From contig OZ037773.1 in NCBI GenBank assembly GCA_964035545.1, forward strand, positions 8,584,751-8,644,750: a stretch of 60,000 nucleotides of DNA, in the 5' to 3' direction. This stretch comes from Bugula neritina (Eukaryota > Bryozoa > Gymnolaemata > Cheilostomatida > Bugulidae). Made by a program: the position numbers and the translations under genes. Of the stretch, positions 1 to 12,835 are shown piece after piece; positions within the stretch are counted from its first letter, which is position 1; each line of letters opens with the position of its first letter. Below the pieces are notes generated by a model, which saw only the letters and a list, made by a program, of their open reading frames with translations, ran no database searches and had not been told where the DNA came from.

Positions 1-876
1 CGATTAACATTCACTTTAAAACAACTGCTAAATATCTAAAAAGTATAAACTACAAGTAGTACTACTCACTTTGAGGTTAAAGCTCGAGATGAAATAAGCA
101 AATCCTTGATCTTGCCTCGAAACCCTTTAGCTCGATGCCCTAACTCAAATTGTAGGCATTCTAGATCAGTGTACTCTGTCCACTCTATACCCTGCTCTAC
201 AAACAACAAGAACAGTGGCTACTGATGCTAGAAACCATTGAAAATTATCACTCATTAGAAGTTAGATTACATTTACATTCAATATTGTTACCAAATAGCT
301 CATTTCTTAATGTCTACGCTCTAGTGGTTTGAGTTCAACATTACGATTTTTATAGCCTTTTGGATAGCTGGGAGTTCTACTAAAAGACTAAATAAAGCAG
401 GTGGGTTTGGGAACACCTCATCATATAAATACTAAACCAGTTCATGATATACTAGGATGTCTATACTTGAGGAATCATATCATAGTTCTCTAGTAAAGTA
501 AGGATAACTTCATGAAACACAAGAGGGGAAAACTCCCTCTAGTGAAATTGTTCTACTTGAGCAACTATACTGCATGGTTAGATAGATATTGTCCAGGGAA
601 AAGCATAAATGTAAATAGCCTTTGGTGAAGTGTGCCAACTGGCTAAGTGTAGAGAAAAAAGGAGGCGTGGCCTGCACAGCAATAAACACAAGCGATATTC
701 TAGTAAGATACAGTAAAACCCCAAAAACTGACTCTCATGCTGTCACCTCCAGACACCACATCGTATAAAATTTAGTGCATGGAACTATGAGATAAGCACT
801 TCTTTCTTAAAACTGTCGCTGCAACTTATACTTTTTTATTTACTAAATTGTTAAATTAATGAGTTTCTCAACATAC
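1..876. other. intronic/left-edge sequence, no exon seen
   Basis: This stretch lies downstream (minus strand) of the last visible exon of the laminin-G-like gene and is AT-rich. The gene must continue to the left, because the exon ending at 877 stops at a GTATGT donor in the middle of the domain. I see no further exon, RNA gene or mobile element here. Confidence 0.5.
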
Positions 877-3800
877 CTGTGGCAATTCGAACACCATTCA
901 CAAACATCTTAAGCTGCTGCACACTGTTCACTATGGTCAAGTGGAATAGAGAGTGATGTGTATATGTATCCATGGAAACTTCCTTCTTCTGTCTGTACAC
1001 ATCCTCAACAGTGAAGGACAGTTTGGAAGTCATGGTAGAGCCCCGTGTGGCTGGCTGTAGTGATAGGGACCACGGGCTATAGAGATAGCATGTGTTCCTG
1101 AGACCTGAAGAGCAGTGATATAAGAGCTAAGCAATAGAAGCAGTAGGTTTGTGATTGGGACACAGTCTACACTCTACTGGATGCACCACAACCAGTATGA
1201 TTATGTTGAATAAACTCAAGGAGTTGTCTACTTACTATTGCTCCCTAAATGCATAAATATAGAGAAAACAAATCCATGAAAAACTACATGTTAATTATCA
1301 GTTTGTTTAGCTAAGCAAATTTAACTGATAAATTACTTAGTCAGCTACTTGATTGCTAATGGTGGACAAATCTGCAGGGTTATTCCAGAGAAAACACATA
1401 ACTAGCACAATTTTTAATAACAAACATCTATGCTAGGAACTATTCATGTAAGGGTAGTAGAGTTATCCAAACAAAAGGCAGGATATCAGATGTGTTGACA
1501 GGGTATCAGATGTGTTGACAGGGTATCAGATGTGTTGATAGGGTATCAGATGTGTTGATAGGGTATTAGATGTGTTGACAAGGCAGCTCGAAAAGTTATA
1601 CACCTTAATATCAATTTGTATTGACCTTGTTTATGTTTTGATGACTTCACAGGTGACCCTTGCTTGGTCAGACCAAATGCTGGTCAGATACTTTTTGTCT
1701 TCACGTGCATATTTTACTCTATAGATTACTGAATAAGATGGTGAAAACAGAAAATGGCTTTAAATAGAGCATGAACCCTTAAGCAAAAGCAACCATAAGA
1801 CATGGTAAGTCTCAAGTAAACATTGTATATGTAAAAATTAGCATTATGAGACACCCTGCACTTGACACATCTTCCCTTGCATAATGACACATTTCTACAT
1901 TAGACTACAATCTTTATACTATTTTACAAAGGGCTACAGCACATATTATAGAATTGCTTTTGTTCCCAAATCGTGTACACAGTGTGTAGTAGCAGCTCAA
2001 GGAATGATAACTCCAACATACTGGTGTAATGCATACAAAGTTTAAGTATTATTATATCTCTATAGGTTAAATCTGATCATGGCAGCAACATAATGACCAC
2101 CCAGGCTGGTCAGCTAGACGCCATGTTGAAGGCTGTCCCTATGATCAGCTGACTCAAGTTAATGTTTATGTTGGAAGGTGGTGCATCAGGTGATACGTAT
2201 GGTGGCGTGGCACGCCATTTCTTGGTGGGATAGTGTGAAGGTTACACAACCACAGCAAGTAAAAGCTCAAGTTATTACAACATTCTAGTGTTAGCAGTGT
2301 CGAGAGATTGTGTACTCTTGTTAATATTACCAGAAGTACAAAACTGAATCTCGATATTTTGCATTTCGCAAATAAGAAATATTCACTTTAAATCTTTTTT
2401 TGTTAAATTAAAATCAGTTCCATTAATCACAGCCGAATAAAGCACACTTTAAAACTTTGAGCTGGTTGCAAATTTAGAAAAAAAATACAAAATGCTTAGC
2501 AAATATGCAAAAGAAGGGGAATATTGAAAATCATAACTCTGCAATTTCAGTCAACAGTAATAAGAATGCTGGCAGAGCATTAAGAAAGATGCAAGGATAT
2601 ATTGTAGAGGTTATTATTAGTTATTACAACATGTTTATATAAACTATAAATATCATGTTAACATCTCCTAATCCAGACCTGCATGGTGGATTTGGCAATT
2701 ATATTCTCTAAACATAACAAGAGAGTGTGTCAGTGGAATTTCATCATCTAAGTGAGCAGTTGATCGAAGCACCTTCTGTTTACACTCCAAATATTTACAC
2801 AGTCCTGTTAGACTGCAGGGAAAAGGTTACAAGTTTATGTGAAATTCCAGTCTGCATAACACAAAGCTAACAGCTTTCTGCTTCAGGTTTAGTTTGAGCT
2901 CATCAACAACGTAAGCTTGTATAAAATTATCTTCTAGGCTCTATTATTTGTTTAAATTTATTCTCACAGTCTAAGAAGTTTGAAAACTTGCTATTATAAG
3001 AGGAAACAATTTAAATTTCAAATAGTTTTTTAAACAATTGTAGTTCTAATTTGCATACATAAGCATGTTATTTACTTAATATCAGTTTTTCCTTCTGTTC
3101 CCCTTGGCTTATTAATTATAAACACTTTTAAAATACTATCAGCTAAGCAAAGTTTTGACGAAAACATATTTTCAGTCAGGACTTGTTATGTATAGGCACC
3201 TTTTCCCACTGGTGTATGCATTGAGTTGTTTACAAATAGCAGTAAAGGTAAACATTTGGACTAACAGAGTTTGCCAAGTGCATATACCTGTAAGCCAACA
3301 GGAATGCTTTTCACAGCAACAAATTATGTAATTGCCAACTGAGTAACCTTTGCATTAATTAATTAAAGAAAGCAATCAATAGCCCACGATTCTTCCAAAG
3401 GTTGGCAGGTATTGTCTAGTTAATACAGTGCTGTGAAGATCCTAGGTCTATGGTGCAAAGTTCACATTAAGTGTTTTAGTTGCATTGTGTTCTGCTGAAT
3501 AGGTTTGGGGTTGCAGGGTACAGCTGTTTCATTATAACTACAATAGATGCTTCACCAAAACATTGTTGAGTTCTAAAGATTCATCTCCAGGCATTGAGCT
3601 CTATAGGGTTCAGGTTATTATATTTAATAGGAACAGGAAATGCAACTGTGGAAAACCAGTGTTTATATTCAAAAGACCAGCTGGTGTAATTGAAAGTTTT
3701 AACCGAGGGAGATGCATCAACAATAGAAGTAATCGTTGAGCACTTTTTCTATTTTGCAAACTGCTGGTAAAAATGTTGTCACTAGTTTTGTTAAAATCTA

Positions 3801-4632
3801 ATGTTGGAGAGATTGGTTTGTTTCAAATACACATGTAAACTTTATGAAGTCATGAGTAAACCTAAAGATATTCGAAATTGAAAACAACCAGAATGCTTAT
3901 TTTTGTAAATAGCTAATGCAATGCTTAGCAAAATAATCTGTTAAATTTGAAGAAGTTACATCAGAAACATGTCAGTCTGAAATTTTTAGATCAAATGAGA
4001 AACTTCAAAAATAATTTTCTACTATTTTACAGAAGCTATTTAAATATTAGAAAACAATAGCAGGTTAAAAGTTGAGTGTCATAAGAACTGTTTAGTGTTA
4101 GTTTTACAGCCTGCTTAGAATATGGTGGTTTTATAAAGTTGAAAGTTTGAATATCTTGTGAGTATTTCTTAAACAGAAATATGATTGGATAAAACTAGTG
4201 TTCAATCAGCCATCAGCTTGTTAATGAATTGCTAAATAAAAACAGCCAGGTTTATGTAACTTATGTTAGGGTTGCGTTGAACTTGTAGAACTGCTGCTTT
4301 GTTAATCTCTAACAACCAACAGATCCATTCACAAAACAGTAGTTTAGGTATAGTAGCATGTGAATTTATCACCAAACAGTTACCATGGTGACAACTCACC
4401 AACAATCTTTCCACCTCGACCTTGACCTCCCTCCAGATAGACCCATAGACTGAGAGTAAACTCATTGGAGAGGACTTTCTCGCTGAGCTGAGGTATTCTG
4501 ACATAGTCACCCACGTCAAACTCTAAGGCTGAGCTGGCAGAAGATACATCACGTTTACTTCTGCTACTCACAGTTGACACTGTGCTGGAAAGTTGGGATA
4601 AATCCAATGGTTTAGAATCCTTGTCTGTGTCT
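877..4632 (-). CDS. partial gene: secreted/membrane protein with laminin-G-like domain
   Basis: Two phase-compatible minus-strand exons are visible: 4400-4632 and 877-1104. The first begins after TTGTAG and ends at a GTGAG donor (phase 1). The second begins after TCTTCAG and ends at GTATGT (phase 1). The joined product starts with a Ser-rich linker carrying RSKR followed by Asp, a furin-type cleavage site. It then enters a laminin-G/concanavalin-like jelly roll: LEFDVGDYVRIPQL, then FTLSLWVYLEGG, then a strand containing LSFTVEDVY, and LFHLTIVNSVQQLKMFVNGV, which is the usual 'W..L.V.YDG' type strand pair. The domain is cut by the left edge. The family member is not recognised. The 3.3-kb intron between the exons holds nothing I can identify. 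The furin site and LamG fold suggest an extracellular or secretory-pathway protein; function is unknown. Confidence 0.68.
1481..1580. repeat. 20-bp tandem repeat, 5 copies
   Basis: Five direct copies of a 20-bp unit (GGGTATCAGATGTGTTGACA with minor changes). The array sits in the large intron of the laminin-G-like gene. Confidence 0.9.
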
Positions 4633-5790
4633 CTACAAGAACAGGAAGTGATGTCACAAGGCAAAAATTATTTTTAGTGCTGGTAACAATAAGTTCCCCT
4701 ATTACGGAATTTCCAACTTTGTTGTTTACTAAAAATATTTTCCTTATGGAAAAGCAAAAGTGCATTCAACTCCTGCTTTTATTGTTATTGCAGGCTACAA
4801 TATTTAATTAAAGAAGTATGTAGCAAGTTTTAGAAAGGAGTTATTGCTGAACACGGAAAAGTGAGCTTAATATTATGCTGATAGACACAACTGCAGTATG
4901 CAACTGATTGCTACAGAGCACTGATGCAGTGTACAAGTTGGGCGGTTGGCTAAAAGTTTTCTAGCATAAAAGAAAGCTGAGAAGACTGTGGCTCTCAATC
5001 ACAAGCATCAATCAGAACGAAAACTCTTGACAAAGCCACAGTATGTCAGGACCTGAAGCTATTAGATCGCAATGCACTGACCATTCAATCACCTCCACAA
5101 CTTTCTGTGGTTGACACTAATAAACAAGCTAATCACAATTTCACAAGAATTTATGCTTTATAGATCAAATAGACATACCACAGCAATTAAAATTTTGTAG
5201 CTCTATCTTAGACTGCCTTTACAACCATTTATATATTAAGTGGGATAAAATCAGTTTATCATGGAGAGGTTAGTTATGATGTCATCCATGCTGCAATATT
5301 CAATTTTTCGTTAGTAAAACTGACCAAATGAATGTTTCAGTAAATATTCCAACACATCCAGAAACAAGCAACTCTAATGGTATATAAGAACTGTTCTCAG
5401 CTTTACAGCTTACTTTTGTCTTGGCAATCATGTAATTATTTCGCAGAGATAACTGGAATGATACTTCCAATTAAGGACAGTTCTATTTGATTGGCTATAC
5501 GCTCAACACTGACTACCTGACAAAGTTACACCGTCAGTGAAATCATTTGCTTGCATGTGTTCGTAACAAAACCTTAACAGCATATAATTTGTCCTTATGG
5601 TGAATTTTCACGTAATATTCTCATCAAAGTTGCTCACATGCATGTTCAACTCTTCCCCCCCCCCCACCCCTCCTATTAGGGGTTTCAGTAGCTGAGGTTA
5701 TCACACTACTAGAAATAGTTGTCATACTTTGAATGCTGTCTAAAAACTTGATAGCTCAACCAATGAACTAGAATTTCCTATTATAGTTCA
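4633..5790. other. no gene recognised; poly-C tract
   Basis: AT-rich sequence upstream of the laminin-G-like exons. The only notable item is a homopolymer-like C tract near 5656-5675. No exon with convincing splice sites was found. Confidence 0.4.
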
Positions 5791-6170
5791 GTGAGAATAA
5801 AAGAAATATTTCAAAATGCACCAGTTCTAGCAGTCTATGACGTAGACAAAGACACCATAATCACAACAGACGCTAGCAATGCAGGTCTAGGGGCAACACT
5901 CTGTCAAATTCAACAAAATGGCTCTCGGCGCTTGATATCTGCTGCAAGTCGATCTTTAACAGAGACTGAAAAGTGTTATGCAGCCATAGAAAAAGAAAGT
6001 TTAGCAGTCTGTTGGGCTATGGAAAAGTTTTCTCCATATATACTAGGTATGAAGAATGTGATTATTGAAACCGCCCATTAGTTACTTTGTTTGGGAATAT
6101 CTTTCTGGACAGGCTTCCACCAAAATCTCTTTCAGCTGCTTTGTACTTTAATCTAATATATATAGACTTA
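5791..6170 (+). mobile_element. decayed Ty3/gypsy-type retrotransposon fragment (RNase H region)
   Basis: A 96-codon frame encodes the RNase H-like part of an LTR-retrotransposon polymerase. It has TDASNAGLGATL (with the first catalytic Asp), then SRSLTETEKCYAAIEKE and the CWAMEKFSPYILG stretch, as in Ty3/gypsy elements. At the point where the family has an invariant Asp-His motif, this copy has a substitution, a small deletion and a frame change. The following conserved stretch (about 6079-6150) continues in another frame. No reverse transcriptase, integrase or LTR is seen around it, so it is a short dead remnant truncated on both sides. A cellular gene is ruled out by the family match. Confidence 0.87.
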
Positions 6171-8770
6171 ATGAGATATTGTAGCTTTTCTTAAATTTTT
6201 TATGTAAAAGTTTATTACAATTTTCAAATTATCTCTGATGGAGATAAAGATAAGATTAGTAAACTAATAGATTACTATCTTCATAAAGATATTTGTTTAT
6301 TGATGATTCAACTTAAAGGTGAGACAACTTCACTATCTTCTATTCAAGTGGTTTTGTCTCAGTCAAGGTTAAAATTTCTCATGGAGTAGAGTGTGAGTTT
6401 AAGAATTTAAAGCTAAATGAAAAGAAAGCTGCATGTAAACAGCTTACACATTGAATTTAACTTACAAACATATAATTGTGAAATTGAATCATCTTTTTAA
6501 TAATCATTATTGTAACTTGCAAATAAATTTTTGTTGTAATAAGTTTAGCAAATAAAACAATCCAAAGAGAGACCTGACATAGGTTTTAAGTCGCAGGGAC
6601 TTGAAATCTGACTTAATTTACAAAAAACTGAAAAAGCCACAAGTCACACCACTACAAAACAGTAGTATAGTTAAATTACAACCTTTGAAAATAAGTGTAG
6701 GTTGCAGGTGCCTAGTAAATCAAAATAAGTAATAAATAATAATTACCATTTTCATATTATTATTATGTTGCAACTATTTGTTTACTGCGTTGTCTTGGTA
6801 ACCAAAATCTAGATGATAAAATATAGTCTCAAAAAACCTGAAAAAAGACTTCAAGATTATAGGCACTGAGGAAGTTGCAGTTGCTGGCAGCTTATAGACC
6901 TAATTCCATTTAGTATGACATACAACTATTAGGTAAAGAGAGCTTTGCTAAACCTAGGTTTATTTATCTCTTGGGTCTGGGCTACGGTTGCTTTATTGTA
7001 AGTTAGCCGAGTTCTCATGCTACAAAGGTTCTGCTAGAATTACTATTTGGAGAGTGAGGGGGTTCTGCACCCACCCTTTTGTAGATGCTTGCTATTCGAG
7101 GCTTTCAACTGAGTGTTAGTAACCAAATGCATATTGTAGGAAGAAAGTGTTAGAAATAGTAATCATATGGAGGCATCAGGGCAAATCATTCAACTTTCTG
7201 CAAAACCCATCAACTGTCTGACCTTCAATGGCTATCAAATTTTTATGAATTGAAGAGAAATTAACAATTTTAATAGCTATATGAAAAAAGTATGTTAAGA
7301 CAATTAAACTCTACTAGTTGCAGAGTTACAGAGTTACTAGCTAGTTTTAGTATTTTATCTGTTTCTGTTTAAAAAGATCATCTATATTCTGCATCTCATT
7401 TTGTTAAAGGTATGGTGCAGTAATGGAGAAATTGAGAAAAGCCTGTGTTCTAGATTAGATATGTAGCAAAATAAGTTATGTTCTTGCAAGAATTTCAACT
7501 CGCACCCCAAACCAAAAATCATAAAGAAATTTGAAGAACTTAGGCTATCTCAATTTCTCCACTACTGCTCCTAAATGTTTTACATTATTTTACAATGTTT
7601 CAATTTTACAAATGTTCTAAATTTATTATATTAGATTTTAAAGGAGGTTGACAGTAATTTTTCAGGCTTTGATGTAAAGTTAAAACATTCATATAAGCAC
7701 ATGTTATAGTATGAGCACACAAGTCTAGAGATCAACCGGGTGGTTCCCTAATACTCTCTCATTTAAATGTAAAATTATCCTGTTTAAAATGAGGTTACTG
7801 TTGCTTTTGCAATATTTTAGTGAATTATATATATATAAGTACAGAAATCTAAAATGGAAAAGGAGCCACCTAATACATGGATTTAAAATCAAATGCTAAA
7901 TTTTAGAAGCACTTTTTCTTTAGCATAGATAGCTTTGGCTTGAGACTAAAAATTTAAGAGACTAGAAGTTTATTTCTCTGACAACTCTCAATGTAGCTAT
8001 TCAATGTAGCTATTCAATGTAGCTCAATATAGGCTATTCTACCTTATTAGGTCATAACTTGTTATTTAAATTTAAAGACTAATGCTACTATATTTTATCC
8101 CTAAAAAGAAAAAACAAATAAAGTAAGTAAAGTTGGAGCTACAAACTAGTGTACTTGTGCTAATGCAAACAGTCTGTGAGCAACATGGAGAATTCCATAA
8201 TTTTAAAACCCTTTTGTTCTATATTAGACAAAAAAGAATTATTCTTAAAAAACAAAACAAAGAATATTGAAAAAATTATGTTATCGCAATTTCTTTATGA
8301 TGGCAGTTGAACACAAGTATGACTTGAAATAAATTTCAATAATGCTGCGTAAAAATCAGTTAAGAAATCCCCTGAAACAGGTTTACTGAATCATTGCAAA
8401 AGAAATTCTTTAACTCACAAGAACACCACTTTAACTATATTATGTTATAAAGTTTAACTATTAAAATTTGATTAAGTAAATGTTTTCACTTCTAGGCTTT
8501 AAAAACAGAAAATAAATGAGTAATTTGTTACACTCATGCAGACCCTATCAGAATGACAAAGCCATCATCACCACTTACACAATTTTATTCCAACTAAGAA
8601 ATTCAAAATATTTGGTTAAACACAAAGATGTTTCTGATATAATATTCGACAAGAACAATGACATTGACAGCACTAAGTCTAACTGATATTAAAATGTTAT
8701 TAAATAGCAAAACATTTAAACTGAGTGTGAGTGTGACAATCCATATTTACATACTCATAGTAACCTGACT
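6171..8770. other. AT-rich non-coding sequence, nothing recognised
   Basis: Long AT-rich stretch with short simple repeats, for example three copies of TCAATGTAGCTAT around 7990-8025. I see no coding exon, RNA gene or mobile element that can be supported. Confidence 0.4.
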
Positions 8771-8773
8771 CAC

Positions 8774-8864
8774 CGGTAACAGTTATAAGCAGTATTGAGG
8801 TCCACTAAAGAAAGTAGCAGAAGAATTAAGCAGACGTGACTCATGTTGTCTGACTCGGTCATTC
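8774..8864 (-). other. possible signal-peptide first exon with a broken frame
   Basis: An ATG at 8864 (second ATG at 8846) opens a short hydrophobic segment, MSHVCLILLCYFL, which runs into TAG. Shifting by two bases at the AGAG near 8819-8822 would join it to LVDLNTAYNCY followed by an ACCG|GTGAGT donor. That donor has the phase (2) needed by the exon at 4632. Either this is a signal-peptide exon carrying a 2-bp indel (polymorphism, assembly error or mutation), or CTTTCTTTAG is an acceptor and only a 31-nt microexon (8774-8804) is used. The pyrimidine-rich stretch fits both readings. Low confidence. Confidence 0.3.
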
Positions 8865-11800
8865 TGAACTGAGACTCTCCCCTCTCTGGCAGCTACTCCA
8901 GACCAACTAATAAGTGTGCTGCTTTTATTTATCAATCAACCAGTTGCTCGTAAATTCTTGTCACAAAGTTATTATGTTTATGTATTGCACCCATCAACCC
9001 TTGCACTAAAGGAGTGTAATGATGTTCTAATAAAAGGGGGCAGAGGTCCTTTGCAACAGTGTTACTGAAAGTACTTTTTTTAGTAACACAAGATAATAAA
9101 CAAATACTTATATTTTTTTACTAAAAATTTTAATTTTGATTATCTAGCAAAACACTTCTTTTAATTTTACATTTTCAAATTTAGCTAAATCTTTATCCAC
9201 CCCTGGCTAATTATTTGCCGGCTAGTGGCTATCAAACTTTAATTATCAATGGAAAACAGACCCAAAAAGAATTCTTGTACAAAGGCCATCTTTATCCACC
9301 CTTTATGACGATCAAGAGGGAAAGAATTTGTTCTAAAGCCCATAAAGGTGTTAAAATAATTAAAACACTTGAAATACAAAAGACTGAAAATTCAGCCATT
9401 ATTTACGCTTGATAATTGGTAATTACATCAAAATCTGCTATTTAGAGTAGCTCTGTGATACGCGCACACAGTAGTTGTACGGAAGAAACTAAATGCCAAA
9501 CCAGTTTGGTTGTTGCAACACAATTATTATTGTTGTTGCCCTCATTTAAAATACTTTTCAAAAATATGTGGGTTGGGCTGAATTGCTTTGCTCTTGCATG
9601 GTCACTTTAACCTTTGTACCCTTCACGATAGACATAGTTCTAGATAAGTATTCCTTACATTACATAAATTCTTTCAGGGTTTATAGTTATATGTGCCCCT
9701 TTTTAGTTGTAAAATCAATGAGGAGCTCGATCTATGTGTAGGAAGCCTATGAAGTGACTGAAAAAGGATTTCTGATTTGAACATCAGATAGCAAATGCAG
9801 CTCTTGATCACTTTAAAAAGCCTACATTCTAGAACAAATATCTATAAATGTCATTTTTTCTGGTAACAAAATAAAATTCATCGAAATTATAGGAGAACTC
9901 AAGCTATTGAATTTTTTATTTTTATAGATTATTGAACAATGCAAACAGTAACCTAAGTGAAATTCCATATCAAAACAACTTTGTGCATGTCTAATCAGAC
10001 TGAGGTATTTTGGGTAGGTGCAGAATTGTAGTTTTATTTATAGTATTAGTTCTAGCTATTCCTTACAGTATGACAAATAATCAACATATGAAATATAGCA
10101 AACCCAAGCATTTAGCTACAAGTGAAAACCCCAGGCTAAGCTACGCAATCAGCATCTCCGTACTATACAGCAATTCCTCCATACAAATAGTACGTTACCC
10201 ACAAGCCTCTCTTTCCAAACAAGAACTGCTGCTATGAAAGATGATTGAATTGATAGTAAAAGGATAAGTCAGCATCTCCAAAGAACTGGTAGAAGGTGAT
10301 TGGCTGGTTAATATGTAACCAATAACTGACAGCTTTCAAATAACATTGAGCTGAGGGATCGCAACTTCTCATTATAGTAGCTTCTCTCCTAACACTTGAG
10401 CATAATTCTATATGTTATTGAAAATAGTAACCCAAGGCTAACAGAAGGGATGGAAATCCTCTAAAAATCAACTGTAAGTATATGGAAGGCAATCAAACTA
10501 CTGTTTCCGGTAGAACAAGTGCAGCAGAGGCTAGGGAAGGAAATAATGCCTGTGACCTTGAACTTCCTAAAAAAGGAAGCAACCCAATAGTAAGTCATTA
10601 CTATATGCAGTTCTTAGTGCCTGAAAATATTAAAAAGTGCTCCCCAAAAGTTTTACTTGTATCTCCATATGACTTCGTTCTTTAGAGAAGTGTTTATGTA
10701 CGGTAAAAGGTTGTCCGATGAGTGTGTAAACATATACTAAGTAAATTGATGACCAACTATGTCGCGGGTTTAAAAAGGTGACTACTATGTTATAAGCAGC
10801 TAGAGTAGATCTCAGTGTTATGGCTACAGACTTTATAACTAGTGTACAGGATGCCATCATATTAACAAATACTAGAATGCATTATCATTATTAATATGTG
10901 GTATAAATGATGAAATAGTATAATATAATATATTATATTGTTATAAGATTATTATTATATGCTATTGTGACAGCCGATAGTGGTTACTGTATCAGCTGAT
11001 AATTGTTGCTGCGTCAGCACGGGTGCTGTTTGGCACGGATGCCTATGTATTGTGATTCACAAAAGGAAGGTGAATGGATGGAGGACACAGATGCAGGCCA
11101 CAACTCTATTTTTGTCTATTGCCAACAGTATATTTTCTAAGTTAGACTTCATTCATACTTAGACTCATACTCATACTCTACTCGTACTTCACTTGTACTC
11201 ATACTTTACTGTAACCTATAACCATAAAAATTACAAAAATCTTGTTAACTTACATTAATTACATAGCTGACAAAACATTTAGTTAATTAAGTTCAAAACA
11301 AAAGATAATATAATACTTGATACTTACAATTATTTTGACAATTAAGTATAGATTGCCTGCATCTTTACACAGAGAGAAATATTAGTGCAGCGCTTGCACT
11401 AAAGTTGTTCAAAGAGCCTTTTATTGTTGGTATAGCCTGCACCACACCTCTAATAGTTGTTAGACCTGCACTTATTTTGATGAAATTGAAAATTAATCCG
11501 ATTAGTGTAAGCTGAAAAATATTTTGTAGTAGCTCTGAAACCACTTAGTTGTTAAGTCAACACTACTTTTTACAAGTATTACGTAATCATCATCCCTAGG
11601 TCTGAATGAAGCTAAACAGTAGTTGATAGGAGCAGAAAGTGAGATCAATGCTACAACTACATATGTTCAAGTTAAATTTTATTTACATAAGAATTATGGA
11701 ACAATCGGCAGTTGTTCACCTAACAACATTATTCGTTCACATGTGCACTAATGATGATCACAAACCTTTATAGGAAGCAAGGATAGAGTTGAACCCTACA

Positions 11801-12835
11801 TTTGGGTCATTTCAATTGGTGCTTCCCAGTTAGATGCTATTTATACATTTTACGTGCAATTTATTTGAATACTATTGAAATATATGTGTATTTAAACAAA
11901 TTTGAGTCAATTGCTTTTTATAATTGGCACACAAATAAATTTCTTTGCTCTGCATAAACCTATTAATTTTGCATTTTCTATATTTTTTTTTTTGAAAAAA
12001 TGTTATTATTAATGCATTTAATGCTTTTTTTCAACACAAATTTGGAAAAATTTAAATATTATTGCAAATATATCATATTGTTGGTTATTTTATGTTTAGC
12101 AATTGATATGAAAGTTATATAAGGGTATATAGGTATATAATACTTAGTACCAAAACAAAAAATACAACCTAACTGGGGAGCACATAAGTGGAATGAAACT
12201 CCTTCAACCTACTAGCTGTTTATGATTTCGAAATTTTTTTGAAACCAAGACATTTTCAAATAGCTTGTTACCAGACTACTATTAAATATTGCCCCACTCC
12301 GTTTATCAAAGACTTAAATTGAATTTTAACTGCACATATCTCTTGCATGAGTAGTTTAGGCTTCACTAGTCAATTTCATTCATGGAAAGGAAAGCCAACT
12401 AATTTAAAATGTGTGTAAAAGAGAGATCAGGGAGATGCACCATTAAACTCCAATGTACTCAGTTATCAGCAAATGTGTTTCAAACAAGAAGCTTAAAATT
12501 AACAATGAAACAAGCTACTGAATAGTCAATGGTGGATCAGGTGTACCACTTCAAAAGCCTTGTGTAAACTTGTGTAAACTACCTGGTGGAACAAAAGAAG
12601 ATGTTGCATAACAGAGCTATAGTAAGGAAATATTTAAATTGTAATTCAAAGGCAAGAAACTGGCTTACCAAGCATCGAAAGCGCAAAACAAAGGTTATTA
12701 CATAACAGCACATAATTTTCATTCACGGCTATTGACAGAAGAAATATTTTGCCAGCATAGTGAACACCAGAGGCTCAGACTAGGAGGTTGTGCTTTGAGA
12801 TTCAGTGAATTTGTGCTTCCAAACAACCCCACAAC
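8865..12835. other. AT-rich intergenic sequence, nothing recognised
   Basis: No exon with good splice sites was found. Short low-complexity tracts occur: ATAATATAATATAT near 10920-10950 and a CTCATACTCATACT-like tract near 11160-11215. A 75-codon frame at 10010-10237 starts with a hydrophobic run but has no other support. Confidence 0.4.

Noticed and set aside
10010-10237. 75-codon plus-strand frame with a hydrophobic start, like a signal peptide
   Set aside because: No proper ATG at the start of the frame, no family resemblance, no partner exons, and AT-rich chance composition.
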